From: Microbacterium aurugineum
GTDB lineage: Bacteria; Actinomycetota; Actinomycetes; Actinomycetales; Microbacteriaceae
NCBI RefSeq assembly: GCF_023101205.1
Contig: NZ_CP078078.1
Coordinates: 2,861,411-2,925,410, forward strand
Reading direction: 5' to 3'
Length of the DNA stretch: 64,000 bases
The notes beneath the pieces are model-generated. The model searched no databases. It was not told the DNA's origin and saw nothing but the letters and a program-made list of their open reading frames with translations. The first letter of the stretch is position 1; each line of letters starts with the position of its first letter. This document shows positions 33,123 through 42,888 of this stretch, piece by piece. The translations under genes and the position numbers were made by a program.

Positions 33123-34070
33123 CTAGCCCTTGACGGCTCCCCCCAACCCCGCCGAGCGCAGGAACACGGATTGGAACAGCAGGAACATGCCGATCGGGAT
33201 GAGCGTCGCGATCGCAAGTGCGGCGAGGAACACATCCAGCTCGGTCTGCGACTGCACGGCCGGAAGACGGACCGACAGCGGCTGGACGGCGGGATCGGGC
33301 AGCACCAGCATCGGCCAGAGGTAGTCCTTCCAGGCCGCGATGATCGCGAACACGGAGACCACGCCGAGGATGGGCTTCGACATGGGCAGCACGATCGACC
33401 AGAACAGGCGGAAGGGGCCGGCACCATCGGTCCGCGCCGCCTCGAACACTTCGCGGGGCAGGCTGTCGAAGAACCGCTTCACCAGCAGGATGTTGAACGC
33501 GTTCGCGCCCATAGGCAGCCAGACCGCGAGGTAGTTGTTGAGCAGGCTCACATCCCCGAGGAGCGGTGGGTGGACGATCGTCAAGTACAGCGGCACGAGC
33601 AGCACGATGCCCGGGATGAACAGCGTCGCCAGCACCAGCGCGTTCAGGATCGGGGCGTACCGCGGCCTCAGCACCGAGAGCGCATAACCGCCGGTGGTCG
33701 CGATGAGCAGCTGGACGAACCAGGCGCCGAGCGCGATGATCACCGTGTTGAAGAAGTACTGATCGATGTGTATGTCGTTCCACGCAGTCGACAGGTTCTC
33801 CCAATCGGTCCCGTTCGGCCAGAGCGCGAACGGCTGCTGCAGCGTGTCCTGCGTCGGCGTGACGGCCGACTTCGCCAGCCACAGAATCGGCCCGAGTCCG
33901 GCGATCACCAGCCCGACGGTGAGGAACACATGCGTGAGCGACATGCCGACGCGGATGCCACGCCGCCGCCGCTCCGAGTCCGAGATGACGGTGCGGTCTC
34001 CGACGCGATCGGCGGCCTTCTCCGCTGCCTTCTCCGCCGCACGGGTCGAGAGGCGGGTGGTGGGACTCAT
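33123..34070 (-). CDS. Carbohydrate ABC transporter permease (MalG type)
   Basis: A 315-aa permease with an N-terminal cytoplasmic stretch (about 1-45, Ala/Arg-rich), six membrane helices and the EAA loop EAARTDGAGPFRLFWSIVLP, which docks the ATPase. It belongs to the CUT1 (MalFGK-like) oligosaccharide family. Its ATG overlaps the stop of the MalF-type gene by 4 nt. It is the last gene of the sugar operon, ending in the four-box repeat. No ATPase gene follows, so it likely relies on a shared MsiK-type ATPase. Confidence 0.93.
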   Translation of the reverse strand: MSPTTRLSTRAAEKAAEKAADRVGDRTVISDSERRRRGIRVGMSLTHVFLTVGLVIAGLGPILWLAKSAVTPTQDTLQQPFALWPNGTDWENLSTAWNDIHIDQYFFNTVIIALGAWFVQLLIATTGGYALSVLRPRYAPILNALVLATLFIPGIVLLVPLYLTIVHPPLLGDVSLLNNYLAVWLPMGANAFNILLVKRFFDSLPREVFEAARTDGAGPFRLFWSIVLPMSKPILGVVSVFAIIAAWKDYLWPMLVLPDPAVQPLSVRLPAVQSQTELDVFLAALAIATLIPIGMFLLFQSVFLRSAGLGGAVKG

Positions 34071-35032
34071 GTCGTGCTCCAACGGTCGGTCAGCCTGAAG
34101 TACAGCCAGGAGAGCAGGGCGAGGACGATCGCGAGCAGGACCGAGACGGCCGTCGCCTCTCCGTAGTCGCCGCCCAGACTGTTGCGGAAGGCCTTGTCGT
34201 AGATGTACAGCAGCACGGTCTTGGTCGCCCCGGCAGGGCCGCCCCCGGTGAACAGGAACGGTTCGAGGAAGACCTGAGCGGTCGCGATGATCTGCAGGAT
34301 CAGCATGATGAAGAGGATGCCGCGCAGCTGCGGCAGCGTGACGTGCCAGATCTTCTTCCAGATTCCGGCACCGTCCACCTCGGCGGCGTCGTAGAGCTCG
34401 GGCGGCACCCCCAGGAGTGCGGCGAGGTAGATGATGATCGAGCCTCCCGCTCCGGCCCAGGTGGCTTCCAGCACGAGGGACGGCATCGCCTGCACGGCAT
34501 CCTGGATCCACGGTTGCGGGGGGATGCCGACATATCCGAGCACGGTGTTGAACACACCGGAAGGGTCGGCACTGTAGAAGAACTTCCACAGCAGTACGGC
34601 GACCACGGGCGGGATCACGACCGGGAGGTAGGCGAGGGCCGAGTAGATGCCTTTGCCGCGGCGCACCTCGCTCATCAGCACGGCCATCAGGAGCGGCAGC
34701 GGAAAACCGAAGAGCAGAGCGAGCACAGCGAACCACAGCGTGTTGATCACGGCCCGACCGAGTTCCGGATCACCGATCACCGCGACGTAGTTATCGAACC
34801 CGACCCATTCGGAGACGATCAGGTTCGTCTTCTGCAAGCTCATGATCACGGACTGCACGATGGGCGACCACGAGAAGAAGACGAACACGAAGAGCATCGG
34901 GAGCACGAACAGGAGGTTCGCGAGCCCGCCGCCTCGGAACCACGTGAGCGGCGAGCGGCGACGGGAGGTGCGCACAGCGGGCGGCGGAGAATCCTCCACC
35001 GCCGCCCGCTGCTCGGAGAGCGTCATCGTCAT
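34067..35032 (-). CDS. Carbohydrate ABC transporter permease (MalF type)
   Basis: A 321-aa CUT1 permease with six membrane helices, the first at about 38-56 (LLFVLPMLFVFVFFSWSPIV), and the EAA loop DAAEVDGAGIWKKIWHVTLP. It pairs with the downstream MalG-type permease to form the membrane channel for the sugar delivered by the adjacent lipoprotein. It begins 7 bp after the binding-protein gene, in tight operon order. Confidence 0.93.
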   Translation of the reverse strand: MTMTLSEQRAAVEDSPPPAVRTSRRRSPLTWFRGGGLANLLFVLPMLFVFVFFSWSPIVQSVIMSLQKTNLIVSEWVGFDNYVAVIGDPELGRAVINTLWFAVLALLFGFPLPLLMAVLMSEVRRGKGIYSALAYLPVVIPPVVAVLLWKFFYSADPSGVFNTVLGYVGIPPQPWIQDAVQAMPSLVLEATWAGAGGSIIIYLAALLGVPPELYDAAEVDGAGIWKKIWHVTLPQLRGILFIMLILQIIATAQVFLEPFLFTGGGPAGATKTVLLYIYDKAFRNSLGGDYGEATAVSVLLAIVLALLSWLYFRLTDRWSTT

Positions 35033-35038
35033 GAAGCG

Positions 35039-36406
35039 CTACTCGTCGAGCTTCGCCTGCGCATCGGTCTGCGCCTGAGCGAGCAACGCGTCGATGTCGG
35101 CGTTCTGATCGGTGAGCACCTTCTGCACGACGGTGTCGAGGAGCGCGTAGACCTCCTGGGTCTTCACCTTCGGCTCACCGACCGGCGTCTGATCCCAGAT
35201 ACGGTCGCTGAACGGCGCCATCTGTTCGACGGGCACGTTGATGTAGTCGGCGATCCACTCCTGCGACTCGTCGTACAGTTCGCGGCTGAGTACAGGCAGG
35301 AGCGGGGTGCCGACGGCCTGGCCCGACTCGTTCAGGGTCTTGGCGTCGAGGACGGCGGCGTCCTCATCCATCAACTTCTGCATGTAGTACCAGTCGATCC
35401 ACGTCACCGCCGCCGCCTTCGTCGCGTCGTCGACCGTGGGGCTGATCACCGCGATGTCACCGCCGCCGAGGGTCCCGGGGTCGTCGCCCTCCATCGGCAC
35501 GACGGTCATGCCGTAGATCGACGGCTCCATGCCGAAGTCGCGGACGAGAGCGGTGTAGATGTCGGATCCCGACGTGTACATGCCGATGTTGCCGGCCGCG
35601 AACTCCTGGTTGATCGTGCCCCAGTCGAGGTCGACCTTGGAACCGAACGAGCCGTCCTCCCACTTCACATCGTGCAGGAACTGCAGCGCGGCCGTGGTGG
35701 CGTCGTTGTCGATCGTCGACTCCGCCGTGCCGTCGCTGTTGTCGGTCTGCGTGCGACCCCCGCGCGCCACGGTCTGCGAGGTGAGCTGCCAGCCGCCCGT
35801 GTTGTTGATCGCCATCTGCGCGTAGCCGGCTTTGCCCGTCGCGTCGGTGATCGCCTTCGCGGCCGTGCGGATCTCGTCCCACGTCTGAGGCGGGTTGTCG
35901 GGATCGAGCCCCGCCGCCTCGAACAGGTCCCGGTTGTAGTGCAGCGCTGCTGCGTAGGCCTGGCGCGGGAAACCATAGATCTTCCCATCGGAGCCGGTGA
36001 CCCCGTCGAGGATGATCGGATTGAACTTGTCTGTGTAGCCGAGCTCCTCGATCGCGTCGGTCACGTCCATCAGCTGCCCGTTCTCGAGCAGTGTCTTGGA
36101 GTCGGTGAAAGGCACGGTGAACACGTCGGGCAGGCTGCCACCGGCGAGTTGCACCGCGAAGGTCGGGCCCTCCCACTCGTACTCGACGCCGATGATGTCG
36201 ATGTCGGGGTGCTCCTCCTCGAACTGCTTCTCCTGGGCGGCGAACGCCTCATAGGCCGCGGCGTCGGCTCCCGGGGGGAACGTGGCGACGCGCAGCTCGG
36301 TCTTGCCATCGGCACCGTCATCGCCGCTCGGCGTGCAGCCGGCGAGTGCGCCGACCGTGGCGAGCACGGCGACGCCGGCGACCAGGGCTTTCGTTGGTGA
36401 CTTCAT
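35039..36406 (-). CDS. Sugar-binding lipoprotein of an ABC importer
   Basis: A 455-aa extracellular solute-binding protein of the MalE type (family 1). The lipoprotein signal peptide ends in LAGC (Cys24, the lipid-modified residue), and the mature domain has FTVPFTDSKTLLENGQLMDV and a Tyr/Trp-rich binding region. It captures an oligosaccharide outside the membrane and delivers it to the two permeases. ATG 36406 follows AAGGACTGACA. The amylase-family gene 40 bp upstream indicates an alpha-glucoside or maltodextrin, but the exact ligand is inferred. Confidence 0.93.
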   Translation of the reverse strand: MKSPTKALVAGVAVLATVGALAGCTPSGDDGADGKTELRVATFPPGADAAAYEAFAAQEKQFEEEHPDIDIIGVEYEWEGPTFAVQLAGGSLPDVFTVPFTDSKTLLENGQLMDVTDAIEELGYTDKFNPIILDGVTGSDGKIYGFPRQAYAAALHYNRDLFEAAGLDPDNPPQTWDEIRTAAKAITDATGKAGYAQMAINNTGGWQLTSQTVARGGRTQTDNSDGTAESTIDNDATTAALQFLHDVKWEDGSFGSKVDLDWGTINQEFAAGNIGMYTSGSDIYTALVRDFGMEPSIYGMTVVPMEGDDPGTLGGGDIAVISPTVDDATKAAAVTWIDWYYMQKLMDEDAAVLDAKTLNESGQAVGTPLLPVLSRELYDESQEWIADYINVPVEQMAPFSDRIWDQTPVGEPKVKTQEVYALLDTVVQKVLTDQNADIDALLAQAQTDAQAKLDE

Positions 36407-36446
36407 TGTCAGTCCTTCCATGTGATGCGGATCGGGTGATGCAGGG

Positions 36447-38141
36447 CTACTTGTGCGCTCGCGGAGAGCGCCCGGGAACGGCTCGAAGAGCGAGCCAGGC
36501 AGTGGAGTCGGGGGGCAGTGCGCCACCGTCGAGGAGCGTGCTGGCGAGCAGCACCTCATGGTGCGCGGGCAGCGGAACCGGCACCGCGCCGAGGTTGGTG
36601 ATGCTGACCGTGCCGTCGCCGCGACGGAACGCGAGGACATCGGCGCCGAGCTCGAGCCACTCCAGTTCGCTTCCGGCGAAGTCGTCGATGCGTCGGCGCA
36701 CCGCGATCGCCGCACGGTAGAGGTTCAACGTCGAGCCCGGGTCGGCGTCCTGGGCCTCGACCGAGAGCCCCGCCCAATCGGCAGGTTGCGGGAGCCACGG
36801 CGCTCCGCCGAACCCGTAGGGGCTCGACGCGCCCGCCCACGGCAGTGGCACGCGGCAGCCGTCCCGTCCGGGGTCGACACCGCCGGAGCGGAAGTGCATC
36901 GGATCCTCGATCACGTCGAGCGGAAGCTCCACCTCGGGGAGGCCGAGCTCGTCCCCTTGGTAGATGTAGAGGCTCCCGGGGAGGGCGGCGACCAGCAGCG
37001 CCGCGGCCCGTGCTCGGCGCGCTCCCCGCTCCACGTCGGTCGCGGTGCCGCGCCGCTTGCGCTCGAAGGCGAACGAGGAGTCCGCCTGCCCGTAGCGCGT
37101 CACCGGACGGGTCACGTCATGGTTGGAGAGCACCCACGTGGCCGGAGCTCCGACCGGCTCGTGCTCGGCAAGGGTGCGGGTGATGGAGTCGCGCATCGCC
37201 CGCGCGCTCCACGGCTGCGTCATGAACCCGAAGTTGAAGGCCGTATGCATCTCCCCCGGACGCAGATAGCGAGCGAATCGCTCTGCATCGTCGAGCCAGA
37301 CTTCGCCGACGAGCACCCGCTCGCCGTCGTACTCGTCAGCGACGGCACGCCAGTCACGGTAGATGTCGTGCAACTCGTCACGATCGATGTGCGGGTGCCC
37401 CGCCGTCGGAGTGCCGCCGGCGGGGAGGTCGGGCAGAGCCGGGTCCTTGACCGGAAGGGCGGCGGAGTCGATGCGGACGCCCGCGACGCCTCGGTCGAAC
37501 CAGAAACGCAGGACGTCCTCGTGCTCGCGGCGCACGTCGATGTGGTTCCAGTTGAGGTCGGGCTGCTCGGGAGTGAACAGGTGCAGGTACCACTCGCCGG
37601 GGGTTCCGTCGGGATTGTGCGTGCGCGTCCACGTCTCGCCCTGGAAGCTGGAGACCCAATTGGTGGGGATGCCGGAGCCGTCGGCGCCCCGACCGGGGTG
37701 GAACCAGAAGCGCTCGCGCTCGACACTGCCCGGCCCTGCGGCCAGTGCCTGCTGGAACCAGTCGTGCTGGTTCGAGATGTGGTTCGGCACGATGTCGACG
37801 ATCGTGCGGATGCCGAGTTCGAGCGCCTCCGCGATGAGCTGCTCGGCCTCTTCGAGGGTGCCGAAACGGGGGTCGATGCGCCGGTAGTCCTGCACGTCAT
37901 AGCCGCCATCGGCGAGCGGACTCTGGTACCACGGCGTGAACCAGAGCGCATCGACCCCGAGGCTCTTGAGGTATCCGAGGCGGGAGCGCACGCCGGCGAG
38001 ATCGCCGATGCCGTCGCCGTTGCCGTCCGCGAAGCTGCGCACGTACACCTGATAGATGACGGCCGTGCGCCACCACCCCTCACCCGCGGGCATCGTCAGG
38101 GTGCGGGTAGGTGCCGCGCTGCGCAGAACATCAGTGTCCAC
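36447..38141 (-). CDS. Glycoside hydrolase family 13 alpha-glucosidase (oligo-1,6-glucosidase/sucrose-hydrolase type)
   Basis: A 564-aa cytoplasmic GH13 enzyme starting VYQVYVRSFADGNGDGIGDL in its barrel. The catalytic triad is visible: nucleophile Asp225 (GVRIDSAAL), acid/base Glu280 (VLVGEVWLD) and Asp342 (VLSNHDVTR). The GNGDGIGDL calcium-loop-like motif and QPDLNWNH (193-200) are typical of the alpha-glucosidase/oligo-1,6-glucosidase subfamily. It would hydrolyse the imported oligosaccharide. GTG 38141 follows GAGGAG, and a longer upstream frame overlaps the promoter. It is the first gene of the LacI-controlled operon. Confidence 0.92.
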   Translation of the reverse strand: MDTDVLRSAAPTRTLTMPAGEGWWRTAVIYQVYVRSFADGNGDGIGDLAGVRSRLGYLKSLGVDALWFTPWYQSPLADGGYDVQDYRRIDPRFGTLEEAEQLIAEALELGIRTIVDIVPNHISNQHDWFQQALAAGPGSVERERFWFHPGRGADGSGIPTNWVSSFQGETWTRTHNPDGTPGEWYLHLFTPEQPDLNWNHIDVRREHEDVLRFWFDRGVAGVRIDSAALPVKDPALPDLPAGGTPTAGHPHIDRDELHDIYRDWRAVADEYDGERVLVGEVWLDDAERFARYLRPGEMHTAFNFGFMTQPWSARAMRDSITRTLAEHEPVGAPATWVLSNHDVTRPVTRYGQADSSFAFERKRRGTATDVERGARRARAAALLVAALPGSLYIYQGDELGLPEVELPLDVIEDPMHFRSGGVDPGRDGCRVPLPWAGASSPYGFGGAPWLPQPADWAGLSVEAQDADPGSTLNLYRAAIAVRRRIDDFAGSELEWLELGADVLAFRRGDGTVSITNLGAVPVPLPAHHEVLLASTLLDGGALPPDSTAWLALRAVPGRSPRAHK

Positions 38142-38173
38142 GGAACTCCTCGTCGTCGGGGGGCGATGAGTTG

Positions 38174-38203
38174 AATGTAGCTTTTCCGTGCTCTTAACGC
38201 AAG
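38174..38203 (-). promoter_or_regulatory. Promoter of the sugar operon with LacI-type operator candidate
   Basis: On the minus strand, TTGCGT (38202-38197), a 17-nt spacer and TACATT (38179-38174) form a good promoter, with transcription starting about 25 nt before the GTG. The sequence CTTAACGCAAG (38193-38203) overlaps the -35. A similar CTTACGCAAA lies just before the lacI start (about 39296-39305). LacI-family repressors typically bind such TTxCGCAA palindromes. Confidence 0.6.
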
Positions 38204-38282
38204 AAGTAAACAAGATGTTGGAAATTTGCGATACGCTACGGGCGCACGAAGCCGTTCGTCGCGACGCCGGTGCGCCTCCCGG

Positions 38283-39287
38283 TCAGGCCAGCGGACCCGT
38301 CGAAGACCGCAGGACCAACTCCGGCTCGAACAGCAGCTCGCCGCTCGGCCGCGAGGTTCCGGCGATCTGTGCGAGCAGCAGCGCGATCACGGCGCGCCCC
38401 ATCGACTCGATCGGTTGCCGCACGGTCGTCAGCGGTGGCTCGGTGCAGCTCATCAGCGCCGAGTCGTCGAAGCCGACGATGCTCACGTCACCGGGAACCG
38501 CGAGCCCCGCCCGCCGCGCGGCGCGCACCGCGCCGAGGGCCATCGGATCACTCGCACAGACGATCGCCGTGGCTCCGGCGGCGAAGAGCCGCGCCGCGCC
38601 GGCCTGTCCCGATTCGAGCGAGTACATGCCGCGCACCACGAGTTCTTCGGACAGCGGCTCACCGAGCTTCTCCAGCAGACGACGCGCAGACTCGAGCTTG
38701 CGCTGCGACGGGACGTGGTCGTCGGGCCCCAGGAGGAGACCGATGCGTCGATGCCCGAGCTGATGCACGTGGAGCACCGCCTGTTCGGCCGCCGCCGCGT
38801 CGTCGGTCGAGACTGTCGCGAACTGCAGCTCGGGCACGCGGGCGTTCACGAGAACCGTCGGCAGGTTCACCTGGCGCAGCCGCTCATAGTGCTCGTGCGC
38901 GGCATCCGCCTGTGTGTAGTTTCCGCCGAGGAAGATCACTCCCGAGACCTGCTGCGCGAGAAGCAGGTCGACGTAGTCCGACTCCGTCACGCCGCCCGCG
39001 TTCTGCGTGCACAACAGAGGCGTGTAGCCGTTCTGAGTGAGCGCGCCACCGACGATCTCGGCGAAGGCGGGGAAGATCGGATTCTGCAACTCGGGGAGCA
39101 CCAGACCCACCAGACGCGCCCGCTCGCCGCGAAGCTTCGTCGGCCGTTCGTATCCGAGCACGTCGAGCGCGGTCAGAACCGCCTGCCGCGTGGCATCGGA
39201 GACCCCCGGCTTGTCGTTGAGCACACGGCTGACCGTGGCTTCGCTCACTCCGACCTTGCGCGCCACCTCGGCGAGTCGCTTCGACAT
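38283..39287 (-). CDS. LacI-family transcriptional regulator
   Basis: A 334-aa LacI/GalR protein. The helix-turn-helix and hinge (about 1-55; LAEVARKVGVSEATVSRVLN) are followed by a periplasmic-binding-protein-like sugar domain (about 60-330). It lies upstream of, and in the same direction as, the GH13-transporter operon, and is the obvious sugar-responsive repressor of it. Possible operators lie before its own start and over the operon -35 (38193-38203). Confidence 0.93.
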   Translation of the reverse strand: MSKRLAEVARKVGVSEATVSRVLNDKPGVSDATRQAVLTALDVLGYERPTKLRGERARLVGLVLPELQNPIFPAFAEIVGGALTQNGYTPLLCTQNAGGVTESDYVDLLLAQQVSGVIFLGGNYTQADAAHEHYERLRQVNLPTVLVNARVPELQFATVSTDDAAAAEQAVLHVHQLGHRRIGLLLGPDDHVPSQRKLESARRLLEKLGEPLSEELVVRGMYSLESGQAGAARLFAAGATAIVCASDPMALGAVRAARRAGLAVPGDVSIVGFDDSALMSCTEPPLTTVRQPIESMGRAVIALLLAQIAGTSRPSGELLFEPELVLRSSTGPLA

Positions 39288-39349
39288 GGGGTCAGCTTAC
39301 GCAAATCCTTGCAAGACTGCGCAAGCGAATTGCACGGAGCGCAGGCGTC

Positions 39350-40588
39350 TCAGCGGACGTTGCCGTTGGAGCAGGTCGTCTGCGCGGCCGAGTTTCCCTT
39401 GATCGAGTCGGGCAACGCCACCACGGTGTCCGGGGTGGCCGTGGGATCCGGCGTGGCCTCGGTGACGGGCTCGGTCGGCTCCTGCACGATTACGCCGTCG
39501 TTGCTGGTGTTCTGGTGCGTGATCTGCAGCTGCGCGTTCGCCTCGATCGCATCCCAGAGGGCTGCGGCGGCCTCCTGGTTCGGGACGACCTTGTTCGGGT
39601 CGGCGTAGTCCGCCCCGGTCGGGTACTGCACGAAGACGATGTCCTCGAACGGCACCGACTTCACCGCGAGCGCGATCTGCACGAGCGTCATCGGGTTGTT
39701 CGCCAACGAGGTGCTGGCTTCCAGATTGCTGAGCGCCGTGTTGGCGAGCTTGAGCATGACCGGGACGTTGCCGAGCACCTCACCACTGATCATCTTGCGG
39801 GCGAGGCTCGACATGTACTGCTGCTGGTTGCCGATGCGGCCGAGGTCGCTACCGTCACCGACACCGTGGCGCGTCCGCAGGAACTGGAGGGCCTGCAGGC
39901 CTTCGACGGTGTGCGTGCCCGCGGCCATGTCGAGGCCGGTGTAGCGGTCCTTGATCGGGTTGGCGAGGCACACGTCGACGCCACCGATCGCGTTGGTGAT
40001 CTCGATCACGCCGCCGAAGGTGACGGAGGCCGCGAACTGGATCTCCTGATCCGTCAGCTCCGAGATCGTCTTGACGACGCAGTTGAGACCACCGTCGGTG
40101 TATGCCGTGTTGAGCGGCTGCTTGCTCATCGCCGAGCGGACGTTGCCCTCGTCATCGACGCACTCCGGGATCGGGATCATCAGGTCGCGGGGGAAGCTCA
40201 CGACGGTGATGCGACGCGGCTCCTGAGAGACGTGCACCAGGAGATTCACGTCGTTGAGGGTGCCGCCGGCATCGCTACCGGTGCACCGCTCGCCGAACAG
40301 ACCCGCGTACTTCTCTTCGCAGGTGTCGACGCCGGTGAGGACGAGGTTGAAACCTTCTTCATACTCACCGATGTCCGGCGGGACCGCCTCCTGACCCTCG
40401 AGGTCGACGGCGTTCGCGGCGACCGTGCTCGAGAAGTCGTAGGCGATGTAGGCCGCGACACCGAACCCACTGACGAGCACCACTGCCAGACCGATCGCGA
40501 TGAGCTTCAGCAGCTGGTTGACGGGACCGGGGGTCGCCAGCTGACCGTGTCGCGCGACCGTGCGGCGGCGGCGGGGGTTCTCGCTCAC
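39350..40588 (-). CDS. LytR-CpsA-Psr (LCP) cell-wall ligase
   Basis: A 412-aa protein with an N-terminal cytoplasmic tail, one membrane helix (about 28-50) and an extracellular LCP domain (about 80-320) with conserved acidic and Arg residues (VLTGVDTCEE; VVSFPRDLMIPIP; FLRTRHGVGDGSDLGRIGNQ). LCP enzymes transfer lipid-linked polymers, such as arabinogalactan-like or teichoic-type glycans, to peptidoglycan. The C-terminal tail is Pro/Thr-rich and has a final Cys (TTCSNGNVR). It starts at GTG 40588 after AAAGG. It stands between lacI and tRNA-Ser. Confidence 0.93.
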   Translation of the reverse strand: MSENPRRRRTVARHGQLATPGPVNQLLKLIAIGLAVVLVSGFGVAAYIAYDFSSTVAANAVDLEGQEAVPPDIGEYEEGFNLVLTGVDTCEEKYAGLFGERCTGSDAGGTLNDVNLLVHVSQEPRRITVVSFPRDLMIPIPECVDDEGNVRSAMSKQPLNTAYTDGGLNCVVKTISELTDQEIQFAASVTFGGVIEITNAIGGVDVCLANPIKDRYTGLDMAAGTHTVEGLQALQFLRTRHGVGDGSDLGRIGNQQQYMSSLARKMISGEVLGNVPVMLKLANTALSNLEASTSLANNPMTLVQIALAVKSVPFEDIVFVQYPTGADYADPNKVVPNQEAAAALWDAIEANAQLQITHQNTSNDGVIVQEPTEPVTEATPDPTATPDTVVALPDSIKGNSAAQTTCSNGNVR

Positions 40589-40637
40589 TCGGGGCCTTTC
40601 GGATTCAGCGCCGGTGAGGGGCCACCGTGCTCAGCTG

Positions 40638-40722
40638 CGGAGGGTGTGGGATTCGAACCCACGAGACATCTCTGCCCACTGGTTTTCAAGACCAGCTCCA
40701 TCGGCCGCTCGGACAACCCTCC
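40638..40722 (-). tRNA. tRNA-Ser (anticodon TGA)
   Basis: An 85-nt class II tRNA on the minus strand. Acceptor GGAGGGT pairs with ACCCTCC, the discriminator is G, the anticodon arm is CTGGT-CTTGAAA-ACCAG with anticodon TGA, a long variable arm follows, and the T-arm contains GGTTCGAATCC. It lies just downstream of the serS-HAD genes. Confidence 0.97.
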
Positions 40723-40765
40723 TCGACAGACGCATCTGTCGACAAGGCGTGAGTCTAGCCGAGTT

Positions 40766-41587
40766 CTATTCTCCCGCGCTGACCTGGGCGGGTGCTGGAA
40801 GCGTGTCGAGGGCCTGCGCCAGTCCGCCGTCCTGCACGTCTGCGGTGACCTCGCTCGCGGCATCCTTCACTTCCGCGGGGGCCTGACCCATCGCCACGGC
40901 CCGTCCGTCGAGAGCACGCGCCCAGCCGAACATACCGATGTCGTTCCGACCATCGCCGGCGACGAGGATGCGCCCTCCGTCGAGTCCCAGTTCGGTGCGC
41001 ACCAGCTCCAGTGCGGTCCCCTTGTCGACGCCCTGCGGGGCGATGTCCAGCCAGGCCGTCCAACCGATCGCGTACGAGACCTCGTTGAGACCGGCATCCG
41101 CGACGAGCCGATGGAAGTCGTCCTCGTCGTGCCCGGGCGAGACGACCACGATGCGTGACACAGGGAGTCGGCCGAGTTCCTCGAAGTCGACCTGGCGACC
41201 GCCGTCGAGCGTCCAGTCGTCGAGCTGCTCGGTGTACAGCCGCTGCCCGGAAGCGAGCTCGACCATGTACCGGGCCTCGGGGAGGCGGTCGCGCAGCAGT
41301 CCGAGAACGGGGGTCGGGTCGAACGTCTCGACGCTCCAGCGCTCCCAGTCGTCTCCGTCGCGACGCATCGTGACCGCGCCGTTGGAGCACACGACATAAT
41401 CCGCGGTGAGGCCGAGCTCCTCGACGTAGCGCCGCGTCGCCATCCAGCTGCGCCCAGTCGCGATCGTGACCACGTGTCCGGCGTCGCGAACCCGCGCGAT
41501 CGCTTCGGGAACTCCGGGACTCATGGTCTCGTCCTGCAGCAGGATCGTTCCGTCGACGTCGAGACCGATGAGCCAGGATACCGTCAC
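40766..41587 (-). CDS. HAD-superfamily hydrolase (Cof type)
   Basis: A 273-aa HAD phosphatase. Motif I GLDVDGTI (8-15) holds the nucleophilic Asp, TIATGRS is motif II, and [13 protein letters not shown] near 205-217 is motif IV. The IIB cap domain lies between about 85 and 190. It probably dephosphorylates a phosphorylated sugar or other small metabolite, substrate unknown. Its ATG overlaps the serS stop by 4 nt, so it is co-expressed with SerRS, a pairing seen in related actinobacteria. Confidence 0.92.
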   Translation of the reverse strand: MTVSWLIGLDVDGTILLQDETMSPGVPEAIARVRDAGHVVTIATGRSWMATRRYVEELGLTADYVVCSNGAVTMRRDGDDWERWSVETFDPTPVLGLLRDRLPEARYMVELASGQRLYTEQLDDWTLDGGRQVDFEELGRLPVSRIVVVSPGHDEDDFHRLVADAGLNEVSYAIGWTAWLDIAPQGVDKGTALELVRTELGLDGGRILVAGDGRNDIGMFGWARALDGRAVAMGQAPAEVKDAASEVTADVQDGGLAQALDTLPAPAQVSAGE

Positions 41588-42888
41588 CGAGCTGCCCGCC
41601 CCTCGTCGAGCGGCCGGATCACGTCGAGGCCGCCGAGGTACGGGCGCAGAACCTCGGGCACCCGCACCGAGCCGTCGGCCTGCTGATGCGTCTCGAGCAG
41701 CGCAACGATCCAGCGGGTGGTGGCGAGCGTTCCGTTGAGCGTGGCGACGTGCTGCGTCTTCGCCGCGCCTTCTGACGCGTCGACCGCCGGCCGGTAGCGG
41801 ACGTCAAGGCGGCGGGCCTGGAACGTGGTGCAGTTCGAGGTCGACGTGAGTTCACGAAACGCGCCTTGGGTGGGCACCCACGCTTCGATGTCGTACTTGC
41901 GTGCGGCGCTCGACCCGAGGTCTCCCGCGGCGACGTCGATCACGCGATAGGCGAGACCGAGCGAGGTCAGCATCTCCTCCTGCAGCGCGACGAGGCGAAG
42001 GTGCTCGGCCTCGGCGTCTTCCGCGGTCGTGTAGACGAACATCTCGAGCTTGTTGAACTGGTGCACGCGGATGATGCCGCGGGTGTCCTTGCCGTGGGAG
42101 CCGGCCTCGCGCCGGTAGCACGTCGACCACCCCGCGTAGCGGAGGGCGCCGTCGCCGAGATCGACGATCTCGTCCTTGTGGTAACCGGCGAGCGCGACCT
42201 CACTGGTGCCGACCAGGTAGAGATCGTCATCCTTGTCGAGGTGATAGACCTCGTCGGCGTGCTCACCGAGGAAGCCGGTCCCCTGCATGATCTCGGGGCG
42301 GACGAGGGTCGGCGTGATCAACGGCACGAAGCCGTTCTGCAGTGCCTTGTCGAGCGCGAGGTTCATGAGCGCGATCTCGAGGCGTGCGCCGATGCCACGC
42401 AGGAAGTAGAACCGCGCGCCGGAGACCTTCGCGCCGCGCTCCATGTCGATCGCGCCGAGAAGCTCACCGAGTTCCAGGTGGTCGCGCGGCTCGAAGTCGA
42501 AGGCGGGGACGTCTCCGACCCGACGCAGCTCGACGAAGTCAGCCTCGCCGCCGGCCGGCACCCCGTCGATCACGACGTTCTCGATGCGGGCCAGCGCAGC
42601 GGATGCCGCCTCGGCCGCGTCGTTCGCCGCGTGCTGGGCCTGCTTGACGCGCTCCGCCAAGTCCTTGGCCTGCGCGACGAGCGCCGCCTTCTCTTCCTTC
42701 GGGGCTTTCGCGACCTGCTTGCCGAAAGCGTTCTGCTCCGCGCGCAACTCCTCGAAGGTCGACAGCGCAGCCCTCCGCGATCGATCGGCCTCGAGTGCGA
42801 CGTCGACGGTGCTCTGGTCGTTTCCACGAGCAGCCTGCGAACGGCGGACGGTCTCCGGTTCTTCGCGGAGGAGTGCGAGGTCGATCAT
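41584..42888 (-). CDS. serS: Seryl-tRNA synthetase
   Basis: A 434-aa class II synthetase with an N-terminal coiled-coil arm (about 28-105; [20 protein letters not shown]) that grips the long variable arm of tRNA-Ser, and a catalytic core. Motif 2 is in [20 protein letters not shown] and motif 3 in [18 protein letters not shown]. It charges the two tRNA-Ser genes in this window and others. Length and architecture are normal. No T-box leader is visible in the 91 bp upstream. Confidence 0.97.
   Translation of the reverse strand: MIDLALLREEPETVRRSQAARGNDQSTVDVALEADRSRRAALSTFEELRAEQNAFGKQVAKAPKEEKAALVAQAKDLAERVKQAQHAANDAAEAASAALARIENVVIDGVPAGGEADFVELRRVGDVPAFDFEPRDHLELGELLGAIDMERGAKVSGARFYFLRGIGARLEIALMNLALDKALQNGFVPLITPTLVRPEIMQGTGFLGEHADEVYHLDKDDDLYLVGTSEVALAGYHKDEIVDLGDGALRYAGWSTCYRREAGSHGKDTRGIIRVHQFNKLEMFVYTTAEDAEAEHLRLVALQEEMLTSLGLAYRVIDVAAGDLGSSAARKYDIEAWVPTQGAFRELTSTSNCTTFQARRLDVRYRPAVDASEGAAKTQHVATLNGTLATTRWIVALLETHQQADGSVRVPEVLRPYLGGLDVIRPLDEGRAAR

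Noticed and set aside
39515..41158. Plus-strand frame opposite LCP, running across a tRNA and HAD gene
   Set aside because: It would translate through tRNA-Ser and has shadow-type composition.
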